DNA of 64,000 bases. Source: Cadophora sp. MPI-SDFR-AT-0126. Taxonomy: Eukaryota > Ascomycota > Leotiomycetes > Helotiales > Ploettnerulaceae. The position numbers and the translations under genes were made by a program. This document shows, in pieces, positions 11,606-23,294 of the stretch. The notes beneath the pieces were generated by a model. That model was given only the letters and a program-made list of their open reading frames with translations. It ran no database searches and was not told the DNA's origin. The stretch spans positions 1,736,001 through 1,800,000 of the forward strand of contig JAGMVK010000002.1 in assembly GCA_020747065.1 (NCBI GenBank), given 5' to 3'. Every line of letters begins with the position of its first letter. Within the stretch, counting starts at the first letter, position 1.

Positions 11606-13151
11606 GGGCTGGGACACATCATCTTAGGCGTTCTGGGCATGGATGGTGTATAGGCTGGAAAGCTGGGCATAATGGGCAGGCGTCAGGATACATTCGGGAG
11701 ATAAACCGACAAGGAGCGCATATATGATTTTAGAAACTATCTCCAGCTAAGGAACGAATATTAGGCAAGCGCAATACAATCAATCCATTTCCACCACAGC
11801 ATCACATGGTAAATCCAGCACAGCTACACCAGTCCTTGCCTATGATGAATCGCCTATTGGCAAGATGTTCACCAGTCTACTAATGCCATAACTTGGTAGT
11901 ACTTCTTGACAGTTTCAAATACAAAGCTGGAGCTGGGAAGACGGGACATACTGTTTTCATCGCCCCAAAGCGGCGAACATATACCTCATTCATATCGACA
12001 AAAATCCTGTCCGCTCTTCAATTACACTGTCAACTTTACGACTCCTTTTAGAAGATAACCAGCGGCGTGCAACACTTCGGCAATTTTTTTGAGTGTCTGT
12101 TCCTGGTGCTCATAAGCTTTGTTATTGTTTGTTGCGGACGGCACCTACGGTTTGAACCTTGATGCCTCCATCTACTATATTGAACGTTTCCCTGTTTATT
12201 CCGATGCTTCCAGAGCAGAAAAAACAAGCCGTTGACTTTCTGAGAGGGAGTTAGTGCTGCTGCGTTGAAATGAAAAGGGGTGGCAGTGATGTCTGCAAAA
12301 CACTTCCCGAGAGAGTGCGCAAAGATGCTTTTCTATTCCCTTGAAGCGTAATAGAGAATGCTACGACTTGGGGTATAGATTATTTAGGAACCTACAACAC
12401 TCTGCGATAAAACCGGCAACGGGGCAGCGTATGGTGTATAAGTTCTGCGATGCCGTTCATACCGTGCGATTTTGTCAAGCAGAACGATTATTCCGCGTCT
12501 TTAAATTGATATCATTTGTACAGAACCAGCTACAAGAGACATTACTTTTACTTTATCCATATCTATACATCTTCTACCTTTTTATTTTTGGATTCATCGA
12601 TACTCGAGGTTACGAACACAGCTCAAAGAGCGATGAAGGTTTTTGTTGGCGGCAAGGCTTAGCGGCTCGTATGCACATATCACCACTCAAATAAATGATA
12701 GGTCCTATAGAAACCTCTTTCGTATTGCATGCTAGATGATATTGTCAGAGTATCTAAGCATTGCTTATGAACAGATCAATTTCGCGGTGGCCACATACTG
12801 CGGTACTCCGTATTTCGCAAGGGACTTGTACCACCCAGACGAGGCATACATATACTTGCCATCGCTTACACTGTTTTCGATTCGAGTCGAGCTGGTCATT
12901 AGAGAACTAGAAATTCTGGGCTCTGAATCTGTACTTTCGCAATTGGCATTTCTTGGGTGCAAATGGCTACTTTTCGAGACCCGAGAAGAAAAAGATAATA
13001 TGTCGACGTGGACTTCGGCCTGTTTTTGACGCATTGTTCAGTTGCACCTTCTCTACCAAGCTCGAATCAGGTGACAACAACACGAAGATACCATCTGATG
13101 AAGTGTGCTTGCTATATGTTTCCATTGCTCGATCGCCTGGCTAAGACATGA
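11606..13151. other. Intergenic region, no confident gene
   Basis: AT-richer sequence with several short frames. A plus frame at 12341-12694 and opposing frames at 12736-13034 are the longest. None carries a motif, and the two strands compete over the same bases, so none is called. A minus-strand frame at 12765-13034 might be a further exon of the next gene, but no splice path is compelling. Confidence 0.4.
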
Positions 13152-13640
13152 TTATGACTGCGAAAAGAAGAAGCTCATGATCCAAGCCCTCATGCCACCT
13201 TGCTGCATACCTTTTTCTGGGACGCCAGTCGAGTCTTCCTGCTTCAAAGCTTTATTTCCATTTCTGATTTCACCTCCCTTGTCACCAGGTCTCTGACAGT
13301 CACATTTCTGATGCGCGTCACCAGGGATACACTTCCTATGAGTAACTGATTCTGATAATCCGACTTCTTCGTGATTGTCTAGGGCATCTTTCTCTAGTGT
13401 TTTCTCTTCCACATCTCCAGTACCAGCTGATCCAAGTACTGGCGAATCCATTTCGGCTTCTAAAAATACATGCGTCTTTGCCTGACATGAAGTCCTCTGC
13501 TGGACAGAAGGAGTAATGCCACCCGGATACGCGAAATCCCAGCAATCGGTTTGAGGGTGCGTGGAGGGCTTTGGATTACCATCGTATGCGATATTGTATT
13601 CTCTGGGGTGGATACGTTGTGGAGTGGTAGAAGCCGTCAT
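13152..13640 (-). CDS. Small hypothetical protein, 162 residues
   Basis: An uninterrupted ATG-to-stop frame beginning MTASTTPQRIHPREYNIAYD, with a favourable start context (AAAGATGACG). A TA-rich stretch lies about 60-100 bp upstream (13700-13745). The protein is hydrophilic, with Pro/Thr in the N-terminal part and acidic residues in the middle. Several Cys are seen (CWDF, CDCQRPGDKGG). There is no signal peptide or membrane segment. I recognise no family. It could be a lineage-specific gene or a chance frame; length and start context favour a gene only modestly. Its 3' end is close to a stop-rich region, so a missed terminal intron is possible. Confidence 0.42.
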   Translation of the reverse strand: MTASTTPQRIHPREYNIAYDGNPKPSTHPQTDCWDFAYPGGITPSVQQRTSCQAKTHVFLEAEMDSPVLGSAGTGDVEEKTLEKDALDNHEEVGLSESVTHRKCIPGDAHQKCDCQRPGDKGGEIRNGNKALKQEDSTGVPEKGMQQGGMRAWIMSFFFSQS

Positions 13641-14063
13641 CTTTGAAGTGATAATGAAAGTTGTCTTGAGTGCATTGAGAATGGAAAGAGTGATTCGGCG
13701 TCGTTAAAAAATATGAGAAGTCTGGGGCTCCTAAAATATATTATTTGTGTCTGTGGGAGGTGTGATGTCAGGATATGGCCGTGATGCACCGGACCCTTCC
13801 AGCAAAACGTGTTCAAGAAACCTAGGAATTGCTGGCAATGACACGAATGGACTCGGTGCCCTGGTACCTGATGAACTAGACGCTTAAAATAAGCTTGATA
13901 TTTAGTTGGAAGACTTAGGTTTTAGCGTGACGAGTTACCAGTACTTTCACCTACCAGATTGATCTGCCATTATTTCAGACCCGGATCTCGGCGCATTGGT
14001 ATTCAGGTACTCAGAATTTTTGTGATCAGATTAAGGCTTTAAATTTTTGCTTTTATGTTCTCT
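13641..14063. other. Intergenic region upstream of the small hypothetical gene and downstream of LEU2
   Basis: Holds TA-rich putative promoter sequence of the 13152-13640 gene and the 3' end region of the isopropylmalate dehydrogenase gene. No coding frame was seen. Confidence 0.45.
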
Positions 14064-15437
14064 TTACTTAAGTTCTTTAAGAACGCTCGCAAGTGTCTCA
14101 GCAACCGCATCTCCAACCTCGACTGTGCTATTTGAGCCTCCGATATCCTTGGTTCTGATGCCCTTTTCGATTACAATTCGGACGGCATCTTCAACCGCCT
14201 TGGCTTCGGCAGGAAGACGGAGAGAGTACTTTAGCATCATCGCGACAGAGAGGATAGTTCCTACTGGGTTGACGATGCCCTGTCCAGAGATATCGGGTGC
14301 AGAACCTGAACAATATTAATGTCAAGTACAATTTTGGGGATCAAGAAGTATATACCGTGGATTGGCTCATAAATACCATTGCAACGACTCTTGCCATCTG
14401 GTACACCACTCAGACTGGCCGAAGGCAAAAGCCCAATGCTACCCGGAATAACACTTGCTTCGTCACTGATGATGTCCCCGAAAAGATTGCTGGTCACCAC
14501 GACACCATTGAGCGCTCTTGGGTTCTTCACCATCAACATTGCCGCACTGTCAATGAGGTGATGTCCAATCTTCAACTGTGGGAACTCTTTGGCCATAACC
14601 TCCGTCACAACCTTCCTCCACAACCGACTTGTGGCCAGTACATTCGCCTTGTCCAGACTCCAAACTGGCAAGGGAGGGTTCTCTTGAAGTGCCAAATGGG
14701 CTGCGAGTCTGGTAATTCGCTCAATCTCGGGGCGAGAGTATGGCTCCGTATCCCAGGCTGTTCCGTCTCCATCATCCTCCTTGCGTTCACCAAAGTAAAT
14801 ACCCCCAGTGAGCTCGCGGATAATGTTGAAGTTCGTACCTTGGCAGACCTCGGCCTTGAGAGGAGAAATGTCGACGAGGGATTCCGAGGCGAAGTTGCAT
14901 GGTCGAAGGTTGCCATATGTGCCCATCTGCTTGCGGAGTGCGAGAATACCCTGTTCAGGACGCACCTTTCCTGTGCCCCATTTCGGACCTCCAATTGCAC
15001 CTAGGAGAACTGCATCTGCGGCCTTAGCAGCCTCGAGAGCTTGAGCGGTGAGGGGCTCGCCGGTAGCATCAATTGAGCACTGAACACTGTGTCAGAAGAG
15101 TTCTTGTGAGCTTGGAGTGGGGGATGAATGAGAGCTACCTACACCTCCCAGAAGATGTTCTTGGAAGTTAAACTTCCCGGCACTTGGGCGCTCAGCTTCG
15201 ATAACTTTTAGGATCTAGAGACGGAAGATGGTGAGCCCTAACTGTCCTGCATTTAGGGAGACGAATACAGGGAGGCAGGCAAGCATGCACGCATACCTTG
15301 ACTGCTTCCGCAACGACCTGTTTAGTTCATTAGCATTAGCATGCCATTCTTCCTTTCCACCCTCCGACTCGATTGGTTGAGCTCACCTCAGGACCGCAGT
15401 GGTCCCCTCCGAAGACGACAATGTTGTGAGTTGTCAT
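14064..15437 (-). CDS. LEU2: 3-isopropylmalate dehydrogenase, five exons
   Basis: Catalyses NAD-dependent oxidative decarboxylation of 3-isopropylmalate to 2-ketoisocaproate, the third step of leucine synthesis. Exons are 15437-15387, 15317-15297, 15214-15143, 15079-14356 and 14305-14064, giving 369 residues, normal for the family. The nucleotide-binding start reads [15 protein letters not shown]. Substrate-binding and catalytic motifs follow: [15 protein letters not shown] (about 78-92), [17 protein letters not shown] (about 137-146), [13 protein letters not shown], and [19 protein letters not shown], which carries metal-binding aspartates. The last exon holds [13 protein letters not shown]. 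Exon 2 is only 21 nt (VVAEAVK) yet restores exactly the expected family sequence, so I trust it. A CCG-N5-CGG site lies about 125 bp upstream. Confidence 0.96.
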
Positions 15438-15560
15438 GTTGAGTTGTGGTAGGAATGAGAATAATAATTGAAATGAAGAGCGGAATGGAGAATTCATAAA
15501 CTTTCTTTTCTGCTGGATAGAAAGAAAGAAGCTCTCTGCCCTCTGCTCTGCCCCGCACCG

Positions 15561-15571
15561 CCGATTATCGG
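15561..15571. promoter_or_regulatory. Candidate zinc-cluster site upstream of LEU2
   Basis: CCGATTATCGG, an inverted CCG/CGG pair with a 5-bp spacer, lies about 125 bp upstream of the LEU2 ATG. Gal4-type (Zn2Cys6) factors bind such pairs; yeast Leu3 prefers a 4-bp spacer, so identity with a Leu3 site is doubtful. The assignment is inference from position and symmetry only. Confidence 0.25.
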
Positions 15572-15806
15572 AACGGGTTCTCGAAGTGGCCGCTAGTCGC
15601 CGCCGCGGGGTAGATTCTTGAAAATACGCAGGAAGCTTGGTTTGAAGTATTATTGAGAATAGCCAAGCCCCCCCCCTTCTGTTATGGCTGGCCATGCTAT
15701 GATTGTCAACAAAGGCGCACGCATCCAGGGCAACTCGCATCGCTGTTAGAGTGACTGCCAATTCATGCGTACTGCCCAACACAACAAAACACAACAAAGA
15801 CAAGTA

Positions 15807-15824
15807 AGGTAGGTAGGTAGGTAG
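15807..15824. repeat. (AGGT)n microsatellite
   Basis: Four and a half tandem copies of AGGT in the LEU2 upstream region. Confidence 0.85.
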
Positions 15825-15910
15825 TCGTAGTCTCCTCACACATAGGCAGGTGGGAAAGATCAAAAAGCATAGTGACGTTATTACATTTCGCTATGCAGGT
15901 TATGCCCACA

Positions 15911-15930
15911 TACTGTACTGTACTGTACTG
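15911..15930. repeat. (TACTG)4 microsatellite
   Basis: Four perfect tandem pentamers. Confidence 0.9.
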
Positions 15931-16256
15931 TGGTGTACTAGACTTTACTTCTTCTTAATTCGCCTGCATCTGCTTGACGATGAAGCACTATGCAACCCAT
16001 CCATTATTTGTACACAAGAAGGGTATCAGGACAAAAGGAAACGTGTCTTGTGCTGTTTAAAATTCTCTTGTGCTCCGTCCAAAATTACCCCTACCCTCAA
16101 GCAATTCCGACGAACTGTAAGCGAGGGAAGAACGGAGGCTTTTTGCTGTCCGCCAAGTATGATGGCGCTGGTAGTAAGAGGTCGGCTTCTGCTTTCATAA
16201 AGCTGGTTCCTGACTCTTCCTATGTAACGCTCGTCCAGTTAGGTAGTAGATCTGCT

Positions 16257-18861
16257 TCACCGAAACGACTTGAAAGACTTGTGTGCCAAGGGAGACAAGC
16301 CCATCCGAGTGGCCCCTTTAGCTGGCTCACGAATTCGACCGCCACGAAGATTTGGAGTCTGAGCACAGAAAGCACACACATAGACCGGAGGGAGACTTCG
16401 ATGGTCAATGCCTACACAATCTGCATGGAGCCAATTATCGCAAGATTCGCTACAAAGGTAAGCTAGGGTCCAAAGATAAGTGACTGTAGAACTCTTTACA
16501 TACCATAGTATCATTAAGCCTTCGCTGTCGGAATTTCCGCATACGCAACGAGTCATGCCGCTTTTCGTACTCGATGGTGTAGCTCCTCCATCAGGATCGG
16601 TGATAGTCGTTGGTGACATGTTGGTGGATGAGCTGTAATTGCCGTACTGTGAGTTGCGTCGGGGGGTGGAATCGGAATAGCGATGGTGCTGTGGATTCCT
16701 TGCCTTAATTTGACCCTTCTTGCGAGATTCCATGACTTTGCGTAACGCTTGTGCTGCATCGCCAGAACCGTCATCCTCGTCCACGACAGTCTCCGCCTCG
16801 CTTCCCAGGCTATTACGCCGGAATGATCTCTGGCTCGAAGACTCGGATTGACTGTACCCACCAGAGCTGCGTCGCTGTATAGCATGAGTGCGAATGGAGG
16901 TGTCAAAATTCCCCATTTTTGGTGGCTTTTGTTGGGGAAGAGAAAAGGATGTATTTCGGCTTGGAACGAGGATTGGTTCATCGTCCGAAGAAGACTCGTC
17001 ATACTGGGAAGACTCCCACCCTTCGCTGCGCGCCGATGGACCTCCATGGCTTGTCCGAGAAGTTTCCTCTACAAGTACGGTCTCCGTCCTAGCTCTGCCA
17101 TTGGCGTCGATAGTAAACTTCACTTCGGTTCGAGTTCGGGGCCGTTCCGTCTCAGGTATAGACATGAGGTTACTTGGGCGTTGGTGCTTTACAGGCGAAA
17201 TTCTGCCTGTGCTGGAACGAGACAACATTCGGTCTTGAAACTAATTTAGCTTAAATTTTTGGGAGATAGCGGCAAGAGTGATCATACCTTGGGATCGCCT
17301 CCCGCGGCCATCACTTATACTCCGTTGCAAACCTGGCCGCGCGGATCCTTTGACAGGTGAGCTTGCTGTTCCTCGTTCGAATCGGCGCGATCTACTGCCC
17401 TCTCTCGAGGTGCGTCGCTCTCGCAGCTCCTCTTGATCGCGCATTGATTCTCGTAACTGGTGTTGATACGGCTTCAGCTCCACATGGCTTGTAACGGGGC
17501 GCGTGGGAGGTAAAGTAACGTCTTGGAATTCGGAAGGCATGGGGACCGGGTTGTTGCGACTGAATAGCAGACCTGGATCTACACCTCCAAGAGCTGACGG
17601 TGAAAAAGGGTCTTCTGAAGCCGGAACGTTGTTGAATTCAAAAGGGGCCATCGTAGACGGTAGGAGTTCTGTGGTTGACGCAGGAACTTTTGGGGCTAGC
17701 GGGCGTTGTCGCTTGATTGTGCTCTGTTCACCTTGGGTTGCGATATTTGGACTCGGGGTCGGCACATTCACCGTCTCTTGGAACATCTGATTGCTTCTTC
17801 CCCAGTCGTAAGAATTGCTCATTCTGTGCGAACCCATGCTGAACATTGAAGGGTCATCGGTAAAGTCGAGGTCCATGCCGCCCATGTTGGCATCTGGATC
17901 CCAGAATGGCTTTGTGTTGGTAAACACTGGAGCCGTTGCCGGGGCCGACATGGGGTAGAAGAACTCCGATGAGCTTGATGGAAAAGACATTAGGTTTTGC
18001 GGGTGGGTCGGGGTTTGCGAGGCGCCATAGTGGCTATCTTGCGACTCATTCTGCATTGTATCCGTGGCCAACTTCGGGGCTAATTTCCTCGATCCTTTGG
18101 ATTTTGTTGCTGGAGGAGTTGCAGTCTGCCCGCTGAAGGCTTCCTCCAAACGTTTCCTAGGCTTGCTTGGTGTCACCTGGCTATTGGTGTTGTCATCGAA
18201 ATGGCTTTGCGTAGCAGAGTATGGGCCTGGTGATGACGGGAGCTGACTCGAAGGGTCGACTGGGGGCAATGTGAGACTGGGATTTGGCGACAGATGGTGA
18301 ACATGAGTTGCGAGTTCGGCAGCAAAATCTCCTTCAGAAAGAGGTCGGTTCTGGGTGGAAGCAGTCGAAGGCCTCGGGGTAGAAGTCTCGACGAAGTGTT
18401 GTTGCGCACTTGTTAACCTGCCGGGAGTTGCGTTGAAGACCTGGATAGAGTCAGCTTGAGATGTCCCATTTTGTTTTCCACTACACTAAACCAACCACCC
18501 CCCCAATAGAAAGTAGTAACAGTGTAGAGAAGTCTCCAAAAAGATGGCAAAATGCTTTGCAAGGATGATATGCAGAGTTTCTTTCAAGATGGTAGGTGCA
18601 TCTAAACTCATATGACAGGTCCAAAAAATTGGCTCACAGAATATTCCTCCGCAAACGTTGGAGTCCATCCACCCCTATTCTCAAAGCTCGAACTATTCCT
18701 CGGAGTCTGAAAAGCAATTGGACTTGGGAATTGGCCAGACGTTGGCGTTTGTGTGGGTGTAGGTGGTTGAGCGTTTGGATTCCCAAAGCTGTAGACTATT
18801 AGCAAACGGATGAGCTCCAGGAAATGATGGCATGCCTGTATGCCTGTTGATCCCAACTCAT
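16257..18861 (-). CDS. PHD-finger protein, large disordered N-terminus
   Basis: A 750-residue protein from exons 18861-18836, 18788-18638, 18440-17288, 17233-16504 and 16449-16257. A single C4HC3 PHD finger sits at the C-terminus: C673, C675, C687, C690, H695, C698, C712, C715, with NWLHADC before the last pair. Intron 4 splits C687, and the zinc ligands are complete only after splicing, which validates that junction. PHD fingers read histone H3 tails, so a chromatin role is likely. The 670 residues before it are Ser/Pro/Thr-rich, with an Arg/Glu segment (QEELRERRTSREGSRSRRFE). The first intron is inferred as GC-AG (AG|GCATGC to CTACAG, 47 nt); it links MSWDQQAY to SFGNPNAQPP and has a GCTAAT branch. 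The exact N-terminus is the least certain part. Confidence 0.86.
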
Positions 18862-21040
18862 AGCAAAGATGACTAGCTAGCTTGCGCTCGAGACACAAGG
18901 CAGGAATGCTTCCTGCTTTGTTGGTTTGATGTTGGAGGCCGCAACTTAGAGGTAGGCGATCCTCGACTGCTCAAACAACACCCTCCCTCTAGTTCACCCA
19001 GTATATGGCCTGCCTTTTTGTATGTCCCTCACAAAGATGATTTGCGTCCTTTGGGTTCTAGTTTTGGTCCTGAGTAGAGTGGTGAGGGATGCGAGAGCGG
19101 AAATTAGGTTCGAAGGACTTGAAGACATTCAGAGCATGGCTGGAGCGAGGGATGTGATTGAGGTGGGGTTCTGGCTCTTTGAATTCACGAGTTAGTCTCT
19201 TGCGTGCAGTAAAAGCACAATCGTTTGAACCTTACCGACAGTACTACGATGCAATTCCACAGTTGACGTCGAACCAAAGCGTAAGCAGAGGCTGGAGAGT
19301 ATTCAGCAGCAGGCACAGACTGGGGGCGGACCAGGATGCTGGACAAGCTGATCACGGACAATTTTTGCAAATAGCTAGTCCGCAGATCGCAGGTATTGGT
19401 ATTCAAGGAGATTCGAGGAGTGTTGATGTTGAGGCACACGATCACAATACAGTGGGTTTTGCAACAATTTTTGGTATGATATGAGGAGTAACGCAGAAAA
19501 GTACCAGGATTGAGGTCGTAGCGGGTCCCGAAAGCAGTCGATGAAAGAGGAGAGCCACTGCAGAGTAAATCCGGAGCAAAACCGAACTCTACTGTTCTGG
19601 AGGTACGGTGAAGTACCCAAGCTCAGTGGGGTTTATCGAGGAATGCTCATTTCATTTCGTGGTTGAGTTTGGTCGGGATTCGTAGTGGACAGACGGCGTG
19701 GTTTTGGGCGGGAAACAGGGCAGCGAGGGAGGAAGCTGACTTGGGGTTAGAACGCCGAGTTGGACATCCAAATGCGAGCCCCCGGTCGTTATAATGATAA
19801 TAATACTGGTTGATGTAGCGGCAAGGTAAGCAGGCAAGCAAGAAAGGACGGCAGATATCAAATGAAGTGAGGGGGGCAAGATGAAGTGCGATCAGATTAT
19901 TTAGTTCAAGGTCAAGCTGCTGATAGCGGCTAGAAGGATAGGTAGGAAGGTAGGTAGTGGGTGAGTGGACTTAGAACGGTACAGTAGGCAGGACTGTAGA
20001 GCGTTGGCGTTATGATAGCGAAATCAGAGTGAGAAAAGGCAATTGTTGGGGGCAGCAAGGTCCAGCAAGTTCCGGCAACAATATTGGTCCAGCAGGCTGA
20101 GGTGATCTTGAGGTAATGCATACAATAGGACATGAGGCACAGGGACCAGGAAGAAGGAAGCAGGAAGGAGAGGAAGAAGCAAGCTGAATGGCCAGACCAG
20201 CCAGGCCAGGCCAGGCACAGCGGGGGGGGAAAAAATGCTCCAGAGCCGTGGCCGAGTATGTACGGCCCTGGAGAGCGGGGCCTTCCCTTCATCGATTGTG
20301 TCAGACAGGCTAGAAGGTGCGGATATGATGGGCTGGCAGCTTCACTTGAACATGTGAAGAGGACGGACTGTATCCTGAGTCTTATCTACGATATATCGGA
20401 TGGAGCACAGCCAGAGTTTATTACTTGTGTGTTGGTTCGCAGACGAATGGAGGACAGACAGCATGTGTATGTAAAATATGTGAGATAAAATAAAAAAGAC
20501 TAAAACGTGCAGGTGTAATGTACTGTAAGGAGTAGTAAGGTGCCTCGGCCATGAAATGATATGAAATGACATGGCATTTCTCCTTTGGCTCGATCGTATT
20601 GTATTGCCTGCATTCGGCTGTTCAGCATGTTTCTGCCGGCCCGAGCGATCTTCGCTGCTTGGAGACGTCTGTGTCTCTCTGTTCCTGTCTCTGTCTCTGG
20701 ATCAGCGTCCGTCCTCCATGTGAGAGATGGTACCTGCGTTTGCAGTATGTCATATCGTTAGTTAAACAGGTGGTTTTCTGCTGCCCTGCATTCCAATTGC
20801 TACTCTGTGGAGGTCAGCGAGAGGCAATTCTGACAGCTGCAGGGACAACGCAGCAAGCAGGCATCGCAACACGAGGCTTGCAATTGGAAGCTACCCGGTA
20901 CCGTTTTTTCATAGCTTACAGATTTGACTGGGCCTGGACCTGGACCTGCATGTAGCAAGAACAATCGAATATAGTTTCCTGCGTGTACTTAGTTTGACAA
21001 TGCTTGACGGGACTTCGTTCTCATTCTCAATTCAATTGTC

Positions 21041-21060
21041 CCAGACCAGACCAGACCAGA
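21041..21060. repeat. (CCAGA)4 microsatellite
   Basis: Four tandem CCAGA pentamers in non-coding sequence. Confidence 0.85.
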
Positions 21061-23277
21061 CTCCTCCTCCCAGGCCCTCGAATATCGAGCCCCACAGCGG
21101 TCCAAGCCCCCAAAGGTATCGCCGTAAGCTGATACGTAGCTGTACCAAGCGTTTCTTTTGATGACGAGCATCCACTGATGTCCAATCATCGGTGCAGTGC
21201 AGTGCTCACTCTGGTAACCGAGCTCGTTTCCCCTCGTTCTTCTTCCCCTCCCTCCTCCTGCTCCTTCCTTCACTTGTCAAGAACAAGAACATGGAAGACT
21301 CCCAGCAAGTGATATCGCCTTGCTTGCAAAGTCGTCTGGAACAATAGTATGTCCTTTCGTGCTACCAGATAGCGACTTACCATCATCACCTTTCACCGCT
21401 ACGAAGGCACGAGCTCAAATGTTACATAATAATACCACCACGTCTCTCTGCCAAAGTACATGGAAGACATCTGCAGTCAGAGGGGGGATGGCGTCGAATC
21501 ATCCCATTTTCGCGTTTCCTCCCCGAGTGAGGGATGCGTCACAGGAGATCCGAGAGAACTGTCGTTGACTGGCAGTCAGTAAACGAAGCAATGTACATTG
21601 CTACTAGCATCCAAGGGCGACCCCTGAACTTTACAAGAAGAAGACGGTTGATACAACACTGCTCCCAGTTTAAGGCGTGAAATGGTCAATGGTGGGATGC
21701 ACCACCAGCACCATGCATGCTTTCTTTCGACGAATGGCGGCCCTCTAAGCTGCAGGCCTCGTTCCTGGAAGAGGCAAACGGACATTGAAATCGCACGAAG
21801 CTTTCAGCCCAGATTCATGCACCAATTTCCAGGTACCTCGCTTACCTGTCGACTATCGGGTTGGCGGTCGAAGACTTCGTTGATTACACTCTTTCAGCCA
21901 GTCATTCTCCATTATCAGCTCACCAAATACCGGCTTCGCCACCGCCCAAATAGGGGGATGGACTATCTGATTTCGAACCGAGTCTTTAATCAAACTTGCA
22001 TCCGGCTAACTTGACAGCTGTCGAATGGATTCTGGTGACGTTCACGGTTATCCCAACAAGCGGGCTGTGAGTCTTAGGCTTGAAGCCAGTCGCAATCAGT
22101 CAACATAGGTAAGCCACGTGCTCAAATTTCACATGACATAACCGAAGTCGGCTTCATATGTATGGTTGATCGATGTCAATACTTACTCGTCCTTTCCTTT
22201 GGGATGCCGTCGATCCTTCCTGAGCGGCGCCGTTATGCCGGTATATGATATGGTGGTGTGATGTTCTCCAGAGAACGTCTCCATCCCAGCCACCTGGAAG
22301 CCGAATGTGACGGAGTGCGGTACTCTTTCCCTCCTTTCCCAGGATATTCCCTTTGCAATATGTTGCTTTTACAGATACCGCCGCTTACCTTATCGATCGT
22401 GACAAGCATGTGAGAAGATATCAGCCATCATAGTCGGTGGACCGATAAACAGCCTAGACTCTTTCATTGGTACCAGGAGTATGCTGTTACTTTTACCCCT
22501 CGGGCTGCTGCGTCGTAATCATTTTCGATCCGGAATTGCCTCGTTTACCAATTCCCGATTTCCAGATGGTGTAGCCAGAGTGTGGCTTTCGAAACTCAAG
22601 AACAGAGCGGCTGTGAATATGTCTAGTAATCTGTCTTTGCAGACCACTTAGAAATTTGACCTTGTCGATATTATCGTGACCAAAGGACCACCTTGACCGA
22701 GAGAGACCCGGCTGGTTCTTGGCCCTCTTGACACTCTTCCCGTGTTGAAAGCCGTGTATTACGTGTTGTTTGTGGTTTGCCAAGATCGACCCAACACTTT
22801 GCTATTGTTACCCCTTGACGAAGTTTCTGGTTCGAGCATATCAAATACCTTTGCAGTAGTGAAGTAACAGCAAGCATTCTCGGATGAGCCAGTCTACATT
22901 AGGGGGATATGCTTACCAAACTCGAAATATCGTGAAATGTTTGATGGGGTGCTGGCCCCTGGATCTTCTTTTTCTCTTACCTGTTCACGATTCAGACAAA
23001 AATACTCTCTCTGGACCTTTAACCGCTTGAAATCGCCCAATTCCATAGCGTTCGGCCAAGCTGTTCTGGTTTCCCTCGCCTCATATCCCCGATACTTGCT
23101 TAGGTGCATCATGTAGAGACGAAAACTAAAACCTCAAGGACTAACTCCCGATTCCGTCTTCAAGAATCAACGGGTATCTGGACTTTATCCGTGTCATAGC
23201 ACATCTTGGTCAAGAGAATCTCAAACGAGAAGAGGATGCTTGATTCAGTTTCTCCTCAAATCGTTGATCTGACATGA

Positions 23278-23294
23278 GTTTAAACCGTTTAAAC
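23278..23294. repeat. Twin palindrome GTTTAAAC-C-GTTTAAAC
   Basis: Two copies of the self-complementary octamer GTTTAAAC separated by one base, in the middle of the gene-poor region. Function unknown. Confidence 0.6.

Larger units (their letters stand above)
15438..16256. other. Intergenic region between LEU2 start and PHD gene 3' end
   Basis: Contains the LEU2 promoter and leader, a nine-C run near 15668, an AGGT tract at 15807-15824 and a TACTG tract at 15911-15930. Frames in this region overlap each other and are not coding-like. Confidence 0.5.

Noticed and set aside
20132..20488. Plus-strand frame of 118 codons
   Set aside because: Gly/Gln/Lys composition comes from purine-rich repeats, with an overlapping frame on the other strand.
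22493..23112. Series of minus-strand frames that might be a spliced gene
   Set aside because: One plausible donor exists, but the downstream exons cannot be joined in a unique frame and no domain appears.
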